A stretch of 64,000 nucleotides of DNA from contig NZ_CP048834.1 of assembly GCF_012971745.1 (NCBI RefSeq), positions 992,001-1,056,000 on the forward strand, written 5' to 3'. Source of the stretch: Starkeya sp. ORNL1 (GTDB lineage: Bacteria; Pseudomonadota; Alphaproteobacteria; Rhizobiales; Xanthobacteraceae). A program made the position numbers and the translations under genes. Shown here piece by piece: positions 7,990-16,523 of this stretch (positions within the stretch are counted from its first letter, which is position 1; each line of letters opens with the position of its first letter). The notes under the pieces were generated by a model. That model saw only the letters and a program-made list of their open reading frames with translations. It was not told the DNA's origin and searched no databases.

Positions 7990-9662
7990 GGCAGCCACGG
8001 TTGCTTGGCCATGGCGCGCTCGTCGCTTACCGCGTCGATCACCACCGGCCGATTGGCGGCATAGGCTTCCCTGAGCGCGCCATCGAGATCCCGAGGGTCC
8101 TCGACGCGCATGCCGACGCAGCCGAAGCTTTCGGCGACCTTGGCGAAATTGATGTTGGAGTGACGCCACATCTCGTCGGCGCGGCCGCGCTGCTCTCCGC
8201 CATAAGCCTTATCGAACAGCGGAATTTCCTGATTGAGCGACGAGTTGTTGTTGACGACGGTGACGACGTTGATGCCGTAGCGCGCCGCCGTCTCCAGTTC
8301 GGCGATGTGATAGTAGAAGGCGCCATCGCCGCTCCAGCACAGCACCGGCCGATCCGGCAGCGCGCATTTCACGCCGAGCGAACCCGGGAAGCCCCAGCCC
8401 ATCGAGCCGGCGCAGCGGATGAAACGTTGCGTCGGATGGCGGAGATCGATCATCGTCGATGACCAGATGCCCGAATGCCCGGTGTCGGTGACGACGACGC
8501 CATCCGGCGGCAGGGTCTCGCCGATGGCGCGGCAGATGCGCTCGGGACGCATCGGCCTGGCGCTTGACGAGAGGAACGGCTCCATCTCCGCACGCCACTG
8601 CTTCACGAAGCCGCCGACTTCCTCGATCCAGCCGGAGCGATCCGCCTGCGGCTCCCCGCGTGCGACATCCAGCAGCCTGGCCGTGGCGACTTTCGCGTCG
8701 CCGAGAACCGAGACGGCGTTGACGTAGTTGCGGCCGAGTTCGGCGGGATCGATGTCGATCTGGATGACGCGCGTGCCGCGCGGCGGCACCTGCCAATTGT
8801 GCGTCACCTGCCCGCCGGTATGGCTGCCGATGAACAGCACGAGATCGGCTCCGACCACGGTCCGGTTGGCGCAACCCCGCGAATAGGTGCCGACGACGCC
8901 GGCAGAGAGGCGGTGATCGTCGACGATCGTGCCCTTGGCGTTCATCGAGGTGGCAAGCGGAATGTTCAGCGCCTCCGCCAGCGCCAGCACCTCCGCCGCG
9001 GCGCCGGAGGAGATCACGCCGCCGCCGGCGACGATGACAGGGCGCGTGGCCCGGGAGAGCAGGCGCGCAGCCTCGCGGATCGCTTCCGGTTCCGGCTCCG
9101 GCCGGAAGGCCGGCACCCTGGTGAAGCGCTGCTCGACGATGGTGTCGAGGTCGGTGCGGCCCTCGGCGACCTGGGCATGCGGTCCGGCGATCTGCAAATG
9201 CGCCGGGCCCGGACAACCGGAGGTGGCCTCGCGGAAGGCCTGGCGCAGCAGGTCCGGCAGGCGCCTGGCGTCGTCGACCCGGGCGTTGAACTTGGTCACG
9301 GGGTCGAACTGCGTGAAGTCCTCCAGCTCCTGGTAGGCGTGCCGGTAGCGCGAACTGGGCGTCGGGCCCCCGGTGATGGCGATGACGGGGCTGCTGGCGA
9401 GCTTGGCGTCGCGCAGGCCCGCCGACAGGTTGGACGCGCCGATATACTGCGCCATGCAGATTCCCGGACGGCCGCTGGCCCGGGCATAGCCATCGGCCAT
9501 GTACGCGGAGGCCTTCTCGCCATGGACCATGACGCGGCGAATGCCGAGGTCCTCCATCTCCGCGAGCCCCTTGAGCATGATCGCGGGCAGAAAGAAGACG
9601 TGCGTTACACCGCTGTCTGCCAGGAACTCGGCGAATATTCGCGAGCCGCTTTTCTGAGGCAC
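7986..9662 (-). CDS. Thiamine diphosphate-dependent enzyme, acetolactate synthase-like
   Basis: A 558-residue cytoplasmic ThDP enzyme with the three-domain layout of the acetolactate synthase/benzoylformate decarboxylase superfamily: the pyrimidine-binding N domain with the catalytic Glu in VHGEKASAYMADGYAR (about residue 49), a central domain (residues about 200-330), and the PP-binding domain with SGDGAFYYH (445-447) through VVNNNSS (471-473). The start is GTG at 9662 with a GGAGG site 6 bases upstream. It heads the lactonase operon and follows a LysR gene. Candidate activities are decarboxylation or carboligation of a 2-keto acid; the family is too mixed for a firm substrate. Confidence 0.9.
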   Translation of the reverse strand: MPQKSGSRIFAEFLADSGVTHVFFLPAIMLKGLAEMEDLGIRRVMVHGEKASAYMADGYARASGRPGICMAQYIGASNLSAGLRDAKLASSPVIAITGGPTPSSRYRHAYQELEDFTQFDPVTKFNARVDDARRLPDLLRQAFREATSGCPGPAHLQIAGPHAQVAEGRTDLDTIVEQRFTRVPAFRPEPEPEAIREAARLLSRATRPVIVAGGGVISSGAAAEVLALAEALNIPLATSMNAKGTIVDDHRLSAGVVGTYSRGCANRTVVGADLVLFIGSHTGGQVTHNWQVPPRGTRVIQIDIDPAELGRNYVNAVSVLGDAKVATARLLDVARGEPQADRSGWIEEVGGFVKQWRAEMEPFLSSSARPMRPERICRAIGETLPPDGVVVTDTGHSGIWSSTMIDLRHPTQRFIRCAGSMGWGFPGSLGVKCALPDRPVLCWSGDGAFYYHIAELETAARYGINVVTVVNNNSSLNQEIPLFDKAYGGEQRGRADEMWRHSNINFAKVAESFGCVGMRVEDPRDLDGALREAYAANRPVVIDAVSDERAMAKQPWLP

Positions 9663-9786
9663 AAACTTCCTCCCGGCCGCCCCTTCTTGGAGGGGTTTCG
9701 GCTGTTGCTATTGGCGTCGAGGAGGAAGGTAGACAGAGGCGTTTATGCCTTGAAGGATTTTGTTGTCATGGACGCATAACCAGCGG

Positions 9787-10686
9787 TTATCCGTTCGCAA
9801 GCTGTCCGGGCGCCACGCGATTGATGAAATCCGCCATGTAGCCGCTCAGGCGCGTCTCCGGCCGCGTCAGGATCACCACCGGCGCCGAGCCGAACAGATG
9901 CGTCGCATCGATCGCATCCAGCGCGGGATCGACGGTGCGCTCAAAGGTGATGGTCGGCAGCACGGCGATGCCGAGACCGACGCGGACATAGGCCTTGATG
10001 ACATCGGCATCGATCGCGGTCATGGCGATGTTCGGCTCGATCCCGGCGCGCTCGAAGGCAACGTGCACGGCGTGGCCGCCGGGGAATGAGGCATCGAGGG
10101 TGAGCAGCGGGTGGCTGCTCAGTCGCTTCAGCGTCAGCGGAGTTTCACGGAACACCGGATGGCCGATGGGCGCGATCACGCTGCGTGCGAGATCGCGCCC
10201 ACGAAAGATGCGCAGCTCACCCTCGAGTTCGCCTTCTGCGCTGGTGATGCCGACATCGGCGGTGCCGCTCGCGATGGCGCCGATCACCTGCGCCGGGTTC
10301 GCCTGCAGCAGATGCAGATGGACCAGCGGGTAGGCCTGGCGAAAATCCTTGATGATCGGCAGCAGCGCGTAGCGCGCATGGGTGTGCGTGGTGGCGATCG
10401 TCAGCCGGCCGCTGGTCTGATCCTTCAGGCTCTGATCGGAATGGACGAGATCGTTGATCTCCAGCAGCACACGGCGGGCGACGGCGAGCGTGGTGTGGCC
10501 TGCTCCGGTGAGGCCGACAATCCGGCCGCCGACCCGCACCAGCAGCTCCGCACCGAGCTCCAGTTCCAGGCTGTTGATCTGCTTGCTGATCCCAGGCTGC
10601 GAGATATGCAGCGCCTCCGCCGCACGGGTGATGCTGAAGCCGTTGTCGACGATCGCGCAGAGAAATTTCAGTTGTTCGAGCCGCAT
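9787..10686 (-). CDS. LysR-family regulator, CysB-like
   Basis: A 299-residue LysR transcription regulator. The N-terminal winged helix-turn-helix (residues 1-60) contains SITRAAEALHISQPGISKQI, and the effector domain begins with TTHTHARYALLP, nearly the TTHTQARYALP signature of CysB/Cbl-type regulators. The start MRLEQLKFL at 10686 matches the family N terminus. It lies upstream of the ThDP/lactonase/Tct cluster on the same strand and is its likely regulator. CysB-type proteins often sense sulfur metabolites, but many relatives control aromatic or organic-acid pathways, so the inducer is open. Confidence 0.9.
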   Translation of the reverse strand: MRLEQLKFLCAIVDNGFSITRAAEALHISQPGISKQINSLELELGAELLVRVGGRIVGLTGAGHTTLAVARRVLLEINDLVHSDQSLKDQTSGRLTIATTHTHARYALLPIIKDFRQAYPLVHLHLLQANPAQVIGAIASGTADVGITSAEGELEGELRIFRGRDLARSVIAPIGHPVFRETPLTLKRLSSHPLLTLDASFPGGHAVHVAFERAGIEPNIAMTAIDADVIKAYVRVGLGIAVLPTITFERTVDPALDAIDATHLFGSAPVVILTRPETRLSGYMADFINRVAPGQLANG

Positions 10687-11152
10687 CGTCCCAAAATGCT
10701 TCCGGTACCGTCCGCATACCTGTCGCCAGGACCGACGAGGCCTGCCTCCCCGGCAAGCCCCGCACACGTCCTGTTACTGGATCCTAACATTGCTTCGCGT
10801 TCACTCTGCGAGAAGGCGAGTTGCGCAAATCCCGGGATTGGACAGAGGACGTCCTCGGCCGATCCCGCGAAATCCGGGCTGATCTACCCTACCCTACCCT
10901 CAATCGCACCAGACAACCCGGACATCGGCCGCAACCCGCGAGGAAGCCAGGGGGGCACCACCGGGTGGCGCCGCTGGCTGGCCTATTGCGGGCTGAAAGC
11001 GATCGGAGAAAGCGTGGACACCAAGGTGCAGGCCAGCAGCACAGGGCAGTGATATAACGGAACTCGCGCATCTACCAATTGCTGATTGCTGAGCCCATCG
11101 AATAAACTCCACCGATTGAATTCGGCGTTGCTGATGACCGTGGAGGGCGACC
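10687..11152. other. Intergenic region without a recognisable gene
   Basis: This 466-base region separates the divergent LysR and methyltransferase genes. It holds three copies of the pentamer TACCC at about 10,884-10,900 and no convincing open frame with a ribosome site. Some plus-strand codons up to 11,052 are open but resemble no known protein. It presumably carries promoters for both flanking genes. Confidence 0.5.
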
Positions 11153-11932
11153 ATGTCTGGCTACGCATTGGATAACTCGTGGGACAAGGCAAAAAGACGA
11201 CTGGCTCTCCTGGAGTTTTACCTTGATCCGATGACCAAGCGTCGCATTGGCGCTCTGGGGCTTCGTGAAGGGGCGCGTTGTCTAGAGGTCGGTGCGGGTG
11301 GCGGGTCGATCGCACTATGGCTAAGCGAGCAGGTGGGCGCCGCAGGAAGCGTTGTGGCCACAGATATCAATGTGGCGCTGCTACAAGAACTGGTGCGACC
11401 AAATCTGGAAGCAAAGCAGCACGACATCCTATTGGAGCCATTGCCCGAGGGCGATTTCGATTTCGTCCATTCGCGATGGCTGCTTCATCATCTTCCTGAT
11501 CCGGAACTGGCAATCAGCCGGATGGTCTCAGCGCTCCGGCCTGGCGGCTGGCTTCTCCTCGAGGAGGTGGACTTTTTCCCTGTCCATGCGTCCGAATCGT
11601 CCGATTACCGAGACTTCATGGTTGCGCTGACCGATACGGTCGTCAAAGCGTCAGGAAGGGACTGCTTCTGGGCACGCGCATTGCCGAAGATTCTAGCCGG
11701 CTCCGGGCTCAAGGATGTGGGTGGCGAAGGCGACTTTTCATTGCTGCAAGGCGGCTCTCCCGTCGCGGAGTTCTTCAGTCTTACCGCAGAACAGATGCAG
11801 GGCCGGATGTTGGCCTCAGGTGCGTTGGACAAAGACAAGCTCGATCGGGCGCTGGCGCTTCTGACATCTCCCGATTTCTGGGCATTCGGCGGTGGCGGAG
11901 TCTCCGTCTGGGGGCAGAAAAGCGTCAACTAG
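11153..11932 (+). CDS. Class I SAM-dependent methyltransferase
   Basis: A 259-residue cytoplasmic methyltransferase of the Methyltransf_11/25 type. Motif I is LEVGAGGGSIALWL (about residues 45-58), the acidic ribose-binding residue follows in VVATDIN, and later motifs are DFDFVHSRWLLHHLPDP and LRPGGWLLLEEVDF. The start has a GGAGG ribosome site (GTGGAGGGCGACC). The base composition is visibly less GC-rich than in flanking clusters, as is that of the next gene. The acceptor substrate cannot be inferred; small-molecule or lipid targets are most usual for this type. Confidence 0.85.
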   Translation: MSGYALDNSWDKAKRRLALLEFYLDPMTKRRIGALGLREGARCLEVGAGGGSIALWLSEQVGAAGSVVATDINVALLQELVRPNLEAKQHDILLEPLPEGDFDFVHSRWLLHHLPDPELAISRMVSALRPGGWLLLEEVDFFPVHASESSDYRDFMVALTDTVVKASGRDCFWARALPKILAGSGLKDVGGEGDFSLLQGGSPVAEFFSLTAEQMQGRMLASGALDKDKLDRALALLTSPDFWAFGGGGVSVWGQKSVN

Positions 11933-12085
11933 GCAAAAGTGGTTTCGCTCCTGCCTACGCCGCACGAGCTTGCCGCCTCCAACGCGGGGTGCCGAAGGCC
12001 GGCACGACGTAGCCCGGCAACGTGACGTTGGATCGATTTGGAGCTTGCACGAGGCGCCGGTTCCAAGACAAGGGAGACCTCCCTG

Positions 12086-13192
12086 ATGGCGACCATTGCC
12101 CCACTGCTCCGGGAAATCCGCGACAACGCAGTTCTGTGGCTATTGATTGTGGTTCCTGCGGTATTCCTTGCCCAGGCGTTCCAACCCGAAGCGCATACGC
12201 TGCTGTTTGTACTCTCCGTGCTGGCGATTGTGCCCCTGGCCACGCTGCTGAGCCATGCGACGGAATCCGTCGCCGCCAGAACGGGCGATGCCGTGGGTGG
12301 CCTCCTCAACGCCACGCTAGGCAACCTGACCGAGCTGATCATTGCTCTGGCCGCGTTGCGTGCCGGACAGTACACCCTGGTGAAGGCATCCATCGCCGGA
12401 GCAATTGTCACCAACACGCTTTTCATGTTGGGGGCATCCTTCTTGATTGGAGGCCTCAAGTACCATGTGCAGGACTTCAATCGGGTCAGCGCCCGCCTCC
12501 AGACCAGCCTTCTGTTTCTCGCGGTTATCGCGATGCTGGCTCCGTCGATTGTCGCCGATGCCGATTCCGCAACCTCAACGGCGTTCGTGAACAAATTGAG
12601 CGTGGGCCTGTCGGTGCTGCTCATCGGGACTTATGCATTGGGCCTGGTGTTCTCGCTTAAGACACATCGGGAGTTCTTCGGTGCCATCGCTCCAGAGGAG
12701 GAAGCTGGCGAAGTGGCGTTGCCGTTGGGATTGGCGCTGGCGACCTTGGCCGGAGTCACGGTCCTCGTGGCATTGGTAAGCGAGGTATTCGTAGAATCGG
12801 TGCAGCACGCTGCCATCGCATTCGGAATGACCGCCGCCTTTGTCGGCTTCATTGTGGTAGCGCTGGTCGGCGGCGCCGCCGAAATGGCTTCGGCATTTTC
12901 CGGCGCAAGCAGGAATCGGCTGGACTTGAGCGTGGGCATTGCCCTGGGGAGCGCATCCCAGATTGCGCTCTTCGTCGCTCCAATGCTGGTTCTCATCAGC
13001 TACGTCATCGGCCCGGCACCGATGGACCTGCTGTTCTGGCCAGGCGCGGTTGTCATGGTGCTCATTTCCACGTTCACAGCGTTCCTGACTACCAGTGGCG
13101 GACGTTCGGCTTGGTTCGTCGGTGTGCTCTTGCTGATGGTCTATGTGATTTTCTCCATGACGCTTTACCTTCTGCCACCCGCTACGCAGTAA
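12086..13192 (+). CDS. Calcium/proton (cation) antiporter, CaCA superfamily
   Basis: A 368-residue polytopic inner-membrane protein with about eleven hydrophobic segments, of the CAX/ChaA branch of cation antiporters. Two inverted alpha repeats are seen: GNLTELIIALAALRAGQ with NTLFMLGASFLIGG in the first half, and GGAAEMASAFSGASRNR with GIALGSASQIALF in the second; the acidic residues of these motifs bind the cation. An acidic stretch (APEEEAGEV) lies between the halves, as in ChaA-type proteins. The start at 12,086 is chosen for its AGGGAG site 9 bases upstream; an in-frame ATG at 12,038 is less likely. It would export Ca2+ in exchange for protons. Confidence 0.9.
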   Translation: MATIAPLLREIRDNAVLWLLIVVPAVFLAQAFQPEAHTLLFVLSVLAIVPLATLLSHATESVAARTGDAVGGLLNATLGNLTELIIALAALRAGQYTLVKASIAGAIVTNTLFMLGASFLIGGLKYHVQDFNRVSARLQTSLLFLAVIAMLAPSIVADADSATSTAFVNKLSVGLSVLLIGTYALGLVFSLKTHREFFGAIAPEEEAGEVALPLGLALATLAGVTVLVALVSEVFVESVQHAAIAFGMTAAFVGFIVVALVGGAAEMASAFSGASRNRLDLSVGIALGSASQIALFVAPMLVLISYVIGPAPMDLLFWPGAVVMVLISTFTAFLTTSGGRSAWFVGVLLLMVYVIFSMTLYLLPPATQ

Positions 13193-13228
13193 ACGAAGAG
13201 CAAGGAGTGGGAAGCTCCCGCACCGTTT

Positions 13229-13279
13229 CACCCCGTCAGGGTGTGGTCCAAGCCTTTAGACGCGGGGTGGAACCACCCC
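13229..13279. terminator. Two hairpins between convergent antiporter and corA genes
   Basis: Between the antiporter stop (13,192, plus) and the corA stop (13,351, minus) there are two short hairpins: CACCC-CGTCA-GGGTG at 13,229-13,243 and the near-perfect palindrome GGGGTGG-AA-CCACCCC at 13,264-13,279. A bidirectional terminator role fits the convergent context. Neither is followed by a good T-run. Confidence 0.35.
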
Positions 13280-13350
13280 TAACGCGATTGACCAACCCAT
13301 TGAAAACGCACAGTGGTCATGTGGGTCCGTCAGTTCCGCCTGTGGATCCT

Positions 13351-14319
13351 TTACAGCCACCTGGCGCGCTTGAAGCGCACGTACAGCACCCCGCAGAGCA
13401 CCGTGATCACCCCCACCACGGCGAAGTAGCCGTACTTCCATCGCAGTTCGGGCATGACGTCGAAGTTCATCCCGTAGATGCCGGCGATGGCGGTCGGGAC
13501 GGCCAGCATTGCCGCCCAGGCGGCAAGCTGGCGGGTGATCGCGCCCTGGCGCTGTTGCTCCAGCAGGGTGCTTGCCTCGAACACCGAGGACAGGACGTCA
13601 CGTAGCGTCTCGACCATCGAGGCGACCCGTCGGACATGATCGCGGACGTCACGGAAATAGGGGCGCACCTCGAAGTCGACGCAGGGCATTTCGTGGTGTT
13701 CGAGGCGGCTGGCGACCTCTTCCATAGGCCCGAGGATTCGCCGAAATCGCATGAGCTCGCGCCGCAGATTGAAGATGCGGGCGATTTCCTCGCGGCGGAG
13801 GAAGGCATCGAGCGCATGCCGCTCCATGGCGAGCACTTCTTCCTCGATCGCCTCGACGATGGGGAAATAGCCGTCGACGATGAAATCGAGTGCCGCGTGC
13901 AGGATGTAATCCGGGCCATACTTCAGATGCGCGGGCGCCGCCTCCAATTGCTGGCGCAAGTCGCTGTGGGACCGCGCGGAGCCGTGCCGCACGGTGATGA
14001 TGTGGTTGGAGCCGACGAACATGTCGGTCTCGCCGTAGCCGATCTGCTCGCCCTCCAGATAGGCCGTGCGGGCGACCACGAAGATCTGGTCGCCGTAGAC
14101 ATCGACCTTGGGGAGCTGGCGGGCTTTCAGCGCGTCCTCGACCGCCAGGGGGTGGAGGTCGAAGCGGTCCTGCAGGATGCGTAGCTCGTCCTCGTCCGGT
14201 TCGAGCAGACCTATCCAGGCGAACTCGCCCTCCGCGAGTTCCAGACTCTCGGGCGCATTGAGATTGATCTCACGCCGCCGCTTTCCGTCGCCATAAATAT
14301 AGGCTGCAATAACGCTCAT
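13351..14319 (-). CDS. CorA-family magnesium/divalent cation transporter
   Basis: A 322-residue protein with the CorA architecture: a long soluble N-terminal funnel domain (residues 1-255) and two C-terminal transmembrane helices. The signature YGMNF (GMN at 283-285) follows the first helix, and the second helix ends in a basic tail (RFKRARWL). The start MSVIAAYIYGDG at 14,319 is preceded by a GGAGG site; the longer frame lacks one. CorA pentamers carry Mg2+, Co2+ or, in some clades, Zn2+ or Ni2+ across the inner membrane. It is convergent with the Ca2+/cation antiporter, so two cation transporters are neighbours, but they are not in one operon. Confidence 0.93.
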   Translation of the reverse strand: MSVIAAYIYGDGKRRREINLNAPESLELAEGEFAWIGLLEPDEDELRILQDRFDLHPLAVEDALKARQLPKVDVYGDQIFVVARTAYLEGEQIGYGETDMFVGSNHIITVRHGSARSHSDLRQQLEAAPAHLKYGPDYILHAALDFIVDGYFPIVEAIEEEVLAMERHALDAFLRREEIARIFNLRRELMRFRRILGPMEEVASRLEHHEMPCVDFEVRPYFRDVRDHVRRVASMVETLRDVLSSVFEASTLLEQQRQGAITRQLAAWAAMLAVPTAIAGIYGMNFDVMPELRWKYGYFAVVGVITVLCGVLYVRFKRARWL

Positions 14320-14425
14320 CCGGCCTCCGACCGCTATGTTCTCAGAGGGGGCGGGCAAAGGAATACGAGCCTGCAGCTTCAACGTCAGGGCGTCGGTGCC
14401 GTTCCTAAAGTGCCTTTCCCGGTTG

Positions 14426-14821
14426 CTAGGTCTGCAGCCCTGCCCGCGGCCGCTTTCCCAAAGCAGGCTTGTGACCGGAATCAGACACGGGTTGGCTTCT
14501 CACCTCCCCTGCCTCTTCCACAGGCCGATAATATGCGGGCGTGAAGGTCAGCGAGTGTCCGGCGGTGTCGTACCATCCCGATGTCGGAGGAAAATCGTCA
14601 CCCTTCACGTACCGGGCGCCAAGGTCGCAATAAAAGCCCATCGCTTCCGCATTGCCGTTCCTCAGCCATAGAGCCTGGCTCAGGCCCTCCTCATCGAGCT
14701 CCAGCTCCAGATGAGATATCGTTCGCCAACCCTTGTTCATTGTCACTTTGATCCTGACTGCAGATGCGCCAGCTGCCCGCTGTGCTCGCAATCCGTGAGC
14801 GATCCAATCCTGGGGCTTCAA
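14426..14821 (-). CDS. Hypothetical protein, 131 residues
   Basis: A 131-residue soluble protein with no family recognised. The N-terminal half contains a regular alternating segment (SAVRIKVTMNKGWRTIS followed by a Leu/Glu-rich stretch) that could form a beta-sheet domain, with aromatic residues in GFYCDLGARYV and SGWYDTAG. The last 30 residues are polar and probably disordered. No signal peptide or membrane segment is visible. It is on the same strand as corA, about 100 bases upstream of it. Confidence 0.5.
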   Translation of the reverse strand: MKPQDWIAHGLRAQRAAGASAVRIKVTMNKGWRTISHLELELDEEGLSQALWLRNGNAEAMGFYCDLGARYVKGDDFPPTSGWYDTAGHSLTFTPAYYRPVEEAGEVRSQPVSDSGHKPALGKRPRAGLQT

Positions 14822-14951
14822 GAAGCGGCCTGATGCGCCAACCTCGGCGTGTGCGCGAGGAAGAGGGACCAGAGGATCTCGAAGGCCGCCTTCAGCTGGA
14901 GGCGGCCGAGAGCGGCCCGTGACGACGGATCAAGCGCCGCGAACGCGCGGC

Positions 14952-15074
14952 TCACCAATGCGGGCTTCGAGACCGAACGTCGTATCGAGCATGCATATTG
15001 GCCGCGTCCGTGATCTGGCGATTGGCGCGATCAAAGAACCGCCGAAGGGCCCGCCTGAAAGAGCGGATCGTCAT
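14952..15074 (-). CDS. Possible small basic protein, 40 residues
   Basis: A short frame MTIRSFRRALRRFFDRAN... ends at 14,952. The ATG at 15,074 is preceded by GGAG with a 6-base spacer, a better ribosome site than most spurious frames have. The predicted product is an Arg-rich amphipathic helix of 40 residues. Nothing else supports it, and no homologue is recognised. Confidence 0.3.
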   Translation of the reverse strand: MTIRSFRRALRRFFDRANRQITDAANMHARYDVRSRSPHW

Positions 15075-15471
15075 TTTCTTCTCCATGCGACCGGATGGCC
15101 GCGGAGGGAGATATGCTCTGGGGCGAATAAAACCGCGATTGGGATTGTGGCCGAGGCGTGTAAGCGCGCCATAAAGTCCGACGGAATGGTCGATGCGATA
15201 CCTCGCGCGACAGGCAGGGTTCGTCGGTCTGCAACCAATCGGCGCCGGAAACGGAAAGCCGCCCCGACACCTGGCTCGCGCAGAATGCTGGAATCCGTTG
15301 GTACGTCGCGCGAACGGCAAACGTCGTTTCTGTTTTTTTATCAGATGCTTAGGCACGCCGACTTGTACTTAGACACGCCGACTTGCCGCCATCAACCGGC
15401 ACCAACTCCCCCGTCCACCGTCGTCGACGGACGTTCCGAAGCGTTGCAGTGTCGAGCTTGGGGGATTGGAG
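15075..15471. other. Intergenic region with a short tandem repeat
   Basis: About 400 bases with no convincing gene. It contains a poly-T tract (TTTTTTT near 15,332) and a 20-base-period tandem repeat at 15,348-15,385. Composition is less GC-rich than the flanks. It lies downstream of the lytic transglycosylase gene and may hold its transcription end. Confidence 0.5.
15348..15385. repeat. Two-copy direct repeat, 18 of 20 bases per unit
   Basis: The unit CTTAGRCACGCCGACTTG occurs at 15,348-15,365 and again at 15,368-15,385 with one difference (G/A) and a two-base spacer. The 20-base period would place both copies on nearly the same DNA face, as in a protein-binding direct repeat, but no regulator is adjacent. 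Confidence 0.6.
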
Positions 15472-16401
15472 CTATTGGTCGACGGACGCGGTCTTGATCA
15501 ACGCCCTGAGCATGCCTTTGCGCTTGGCTTCGTAATAGTAGCCCTTGGCGTAGAGCGCCACGGCCCGCGTCTCGTTGCGGCCGGCGACCTTGTAGGCGTT
15601 GGCGAGATAGGCGACGGCATAGGTCATATTGGTGTCGGCATCGAGCAAATCCGCGGGCTCGCCACGGAAACCGAGGCCACGGGCGGTCTGGACGCGGATC
15701 TGCATCAGCCCCCAATAGGGACCATTGCGCTGTTTCGGATCGAACTTGCTTTCTCTCCAGGCCACGCGACGAACGAGGCTCGCAGGCAATGCGAAGCGAT
15801 CGGCATGACGCAGGATCAACGCCTCGATCTCGGCCGGGGCCTGTGAAGCCGTGACACGACCGGCGCGGATCGGCCGCGCCGCGGGTACCGCCTCCGCAGG
15901 GGAGTTCTCCTCGAGGTCAGGCGTCGACGCATTGTCGACGGGCGGCTCGACGACGTCCTGCTCCAGGGAGGCCATCACCACCGCGGGTCGTCTCGGTGGC
16001 AGGGGAACAGGCACGCCCGTGAGCGTGCCCTGGTTTACGGCAACCTTATCCGTGAAGGACCCTCGCAGGTCTGCCGGCGCGGCGACGACCCTGGGATCGA
16101 CGGAAGCCTGCCTCCAGGCAGCGAACCTCTCGCCCGACGTCGCCAGCAGCGAAGGTGATGTGAGCCAGTCCGCCGCCAATGGGGCCGACAGTTCGGCAGG
16201 AAAATGCTCCACCGGCACCAGCAATTCGGCGGGGATCGGCTGCAGAACGAGCTGCGGCCCGGAAGACACAGCCGGTCCGGATAAAGTCGCCTTCTGGGCA
16301 GAAAGGGCCTTTCGCTCAGCCGCGTGCGCAGCCTCCAGCGTCCAGACGCCGACCAGCGCCAGGCTCAGCAATGTAAGGACCGCCCCGTATCGCCCGCGCA
16401 T
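15472..16401 (-). CDS. Periplasmic lytic transglycosylase (SLT domain)
   Basis: A 309-residue exported protein. Residues 1-28 form a signal or anchor (RYGAVLTLLSLALVGVWTLEAAHA). A Pro/Ala-rich linker of about 160 residues is followed by a C-terminal SLT domain (from about residue 195). The catalytic Glu is in AWRESKFDPK (about residue 217), followed by the family motif GLMQIRVQTARGLGF and the AVAYLANAY helix. It would cleave peptidoglycan glycan strands between MurNAc and GlcNAc. The linker is longer than in many short SLT proteins. It stands alone, with no secretion-system genes around it. Confidence 0.9.
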   Translation of the reverse strand: MRGRYGAVLTLLSLALVGVWTLEAAHAAERKALSAQKATLSGPAVSSGPQLVLQPIPAELLVPVEHFPAELSAPLAADWLTSPSLLATSGERFAAWRQASVDPRVVAAPADLRGSFTDKVAVNQGTLTGVPVPLPPRRPAVVMASLEQDVVEPPVDNASTPDLEENSPAEAVPAARPIRAGRVTASQAPAEIEALILRHADRFALPASLVRRVAWRESKFDPKQRNGPYWGLMQIRVQTARGLGFRGEPADLLDADTNMTYAVAYLANAYKVAGRNETRAVALYAKGYYYEAKRKGMLRALIKTASVDQ

Positions 16402-16523
16402 CCACCGTCTTTCCGCGCCCAGGATATTAAGGTCTTGTTAGCACAATTGGCGGGAGGTCGAAAACCGGGCAGCGCAACGGCCCGGCATGGGATGGTGCCA
16501 CACAACCTGGGAGGCGCCCCCTG

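Noticed and set aside
10884..10900. Telomere-like TACCC repeat
   Set aside because: Only three copies of a five-base unit; too short to be more than chance slippage.
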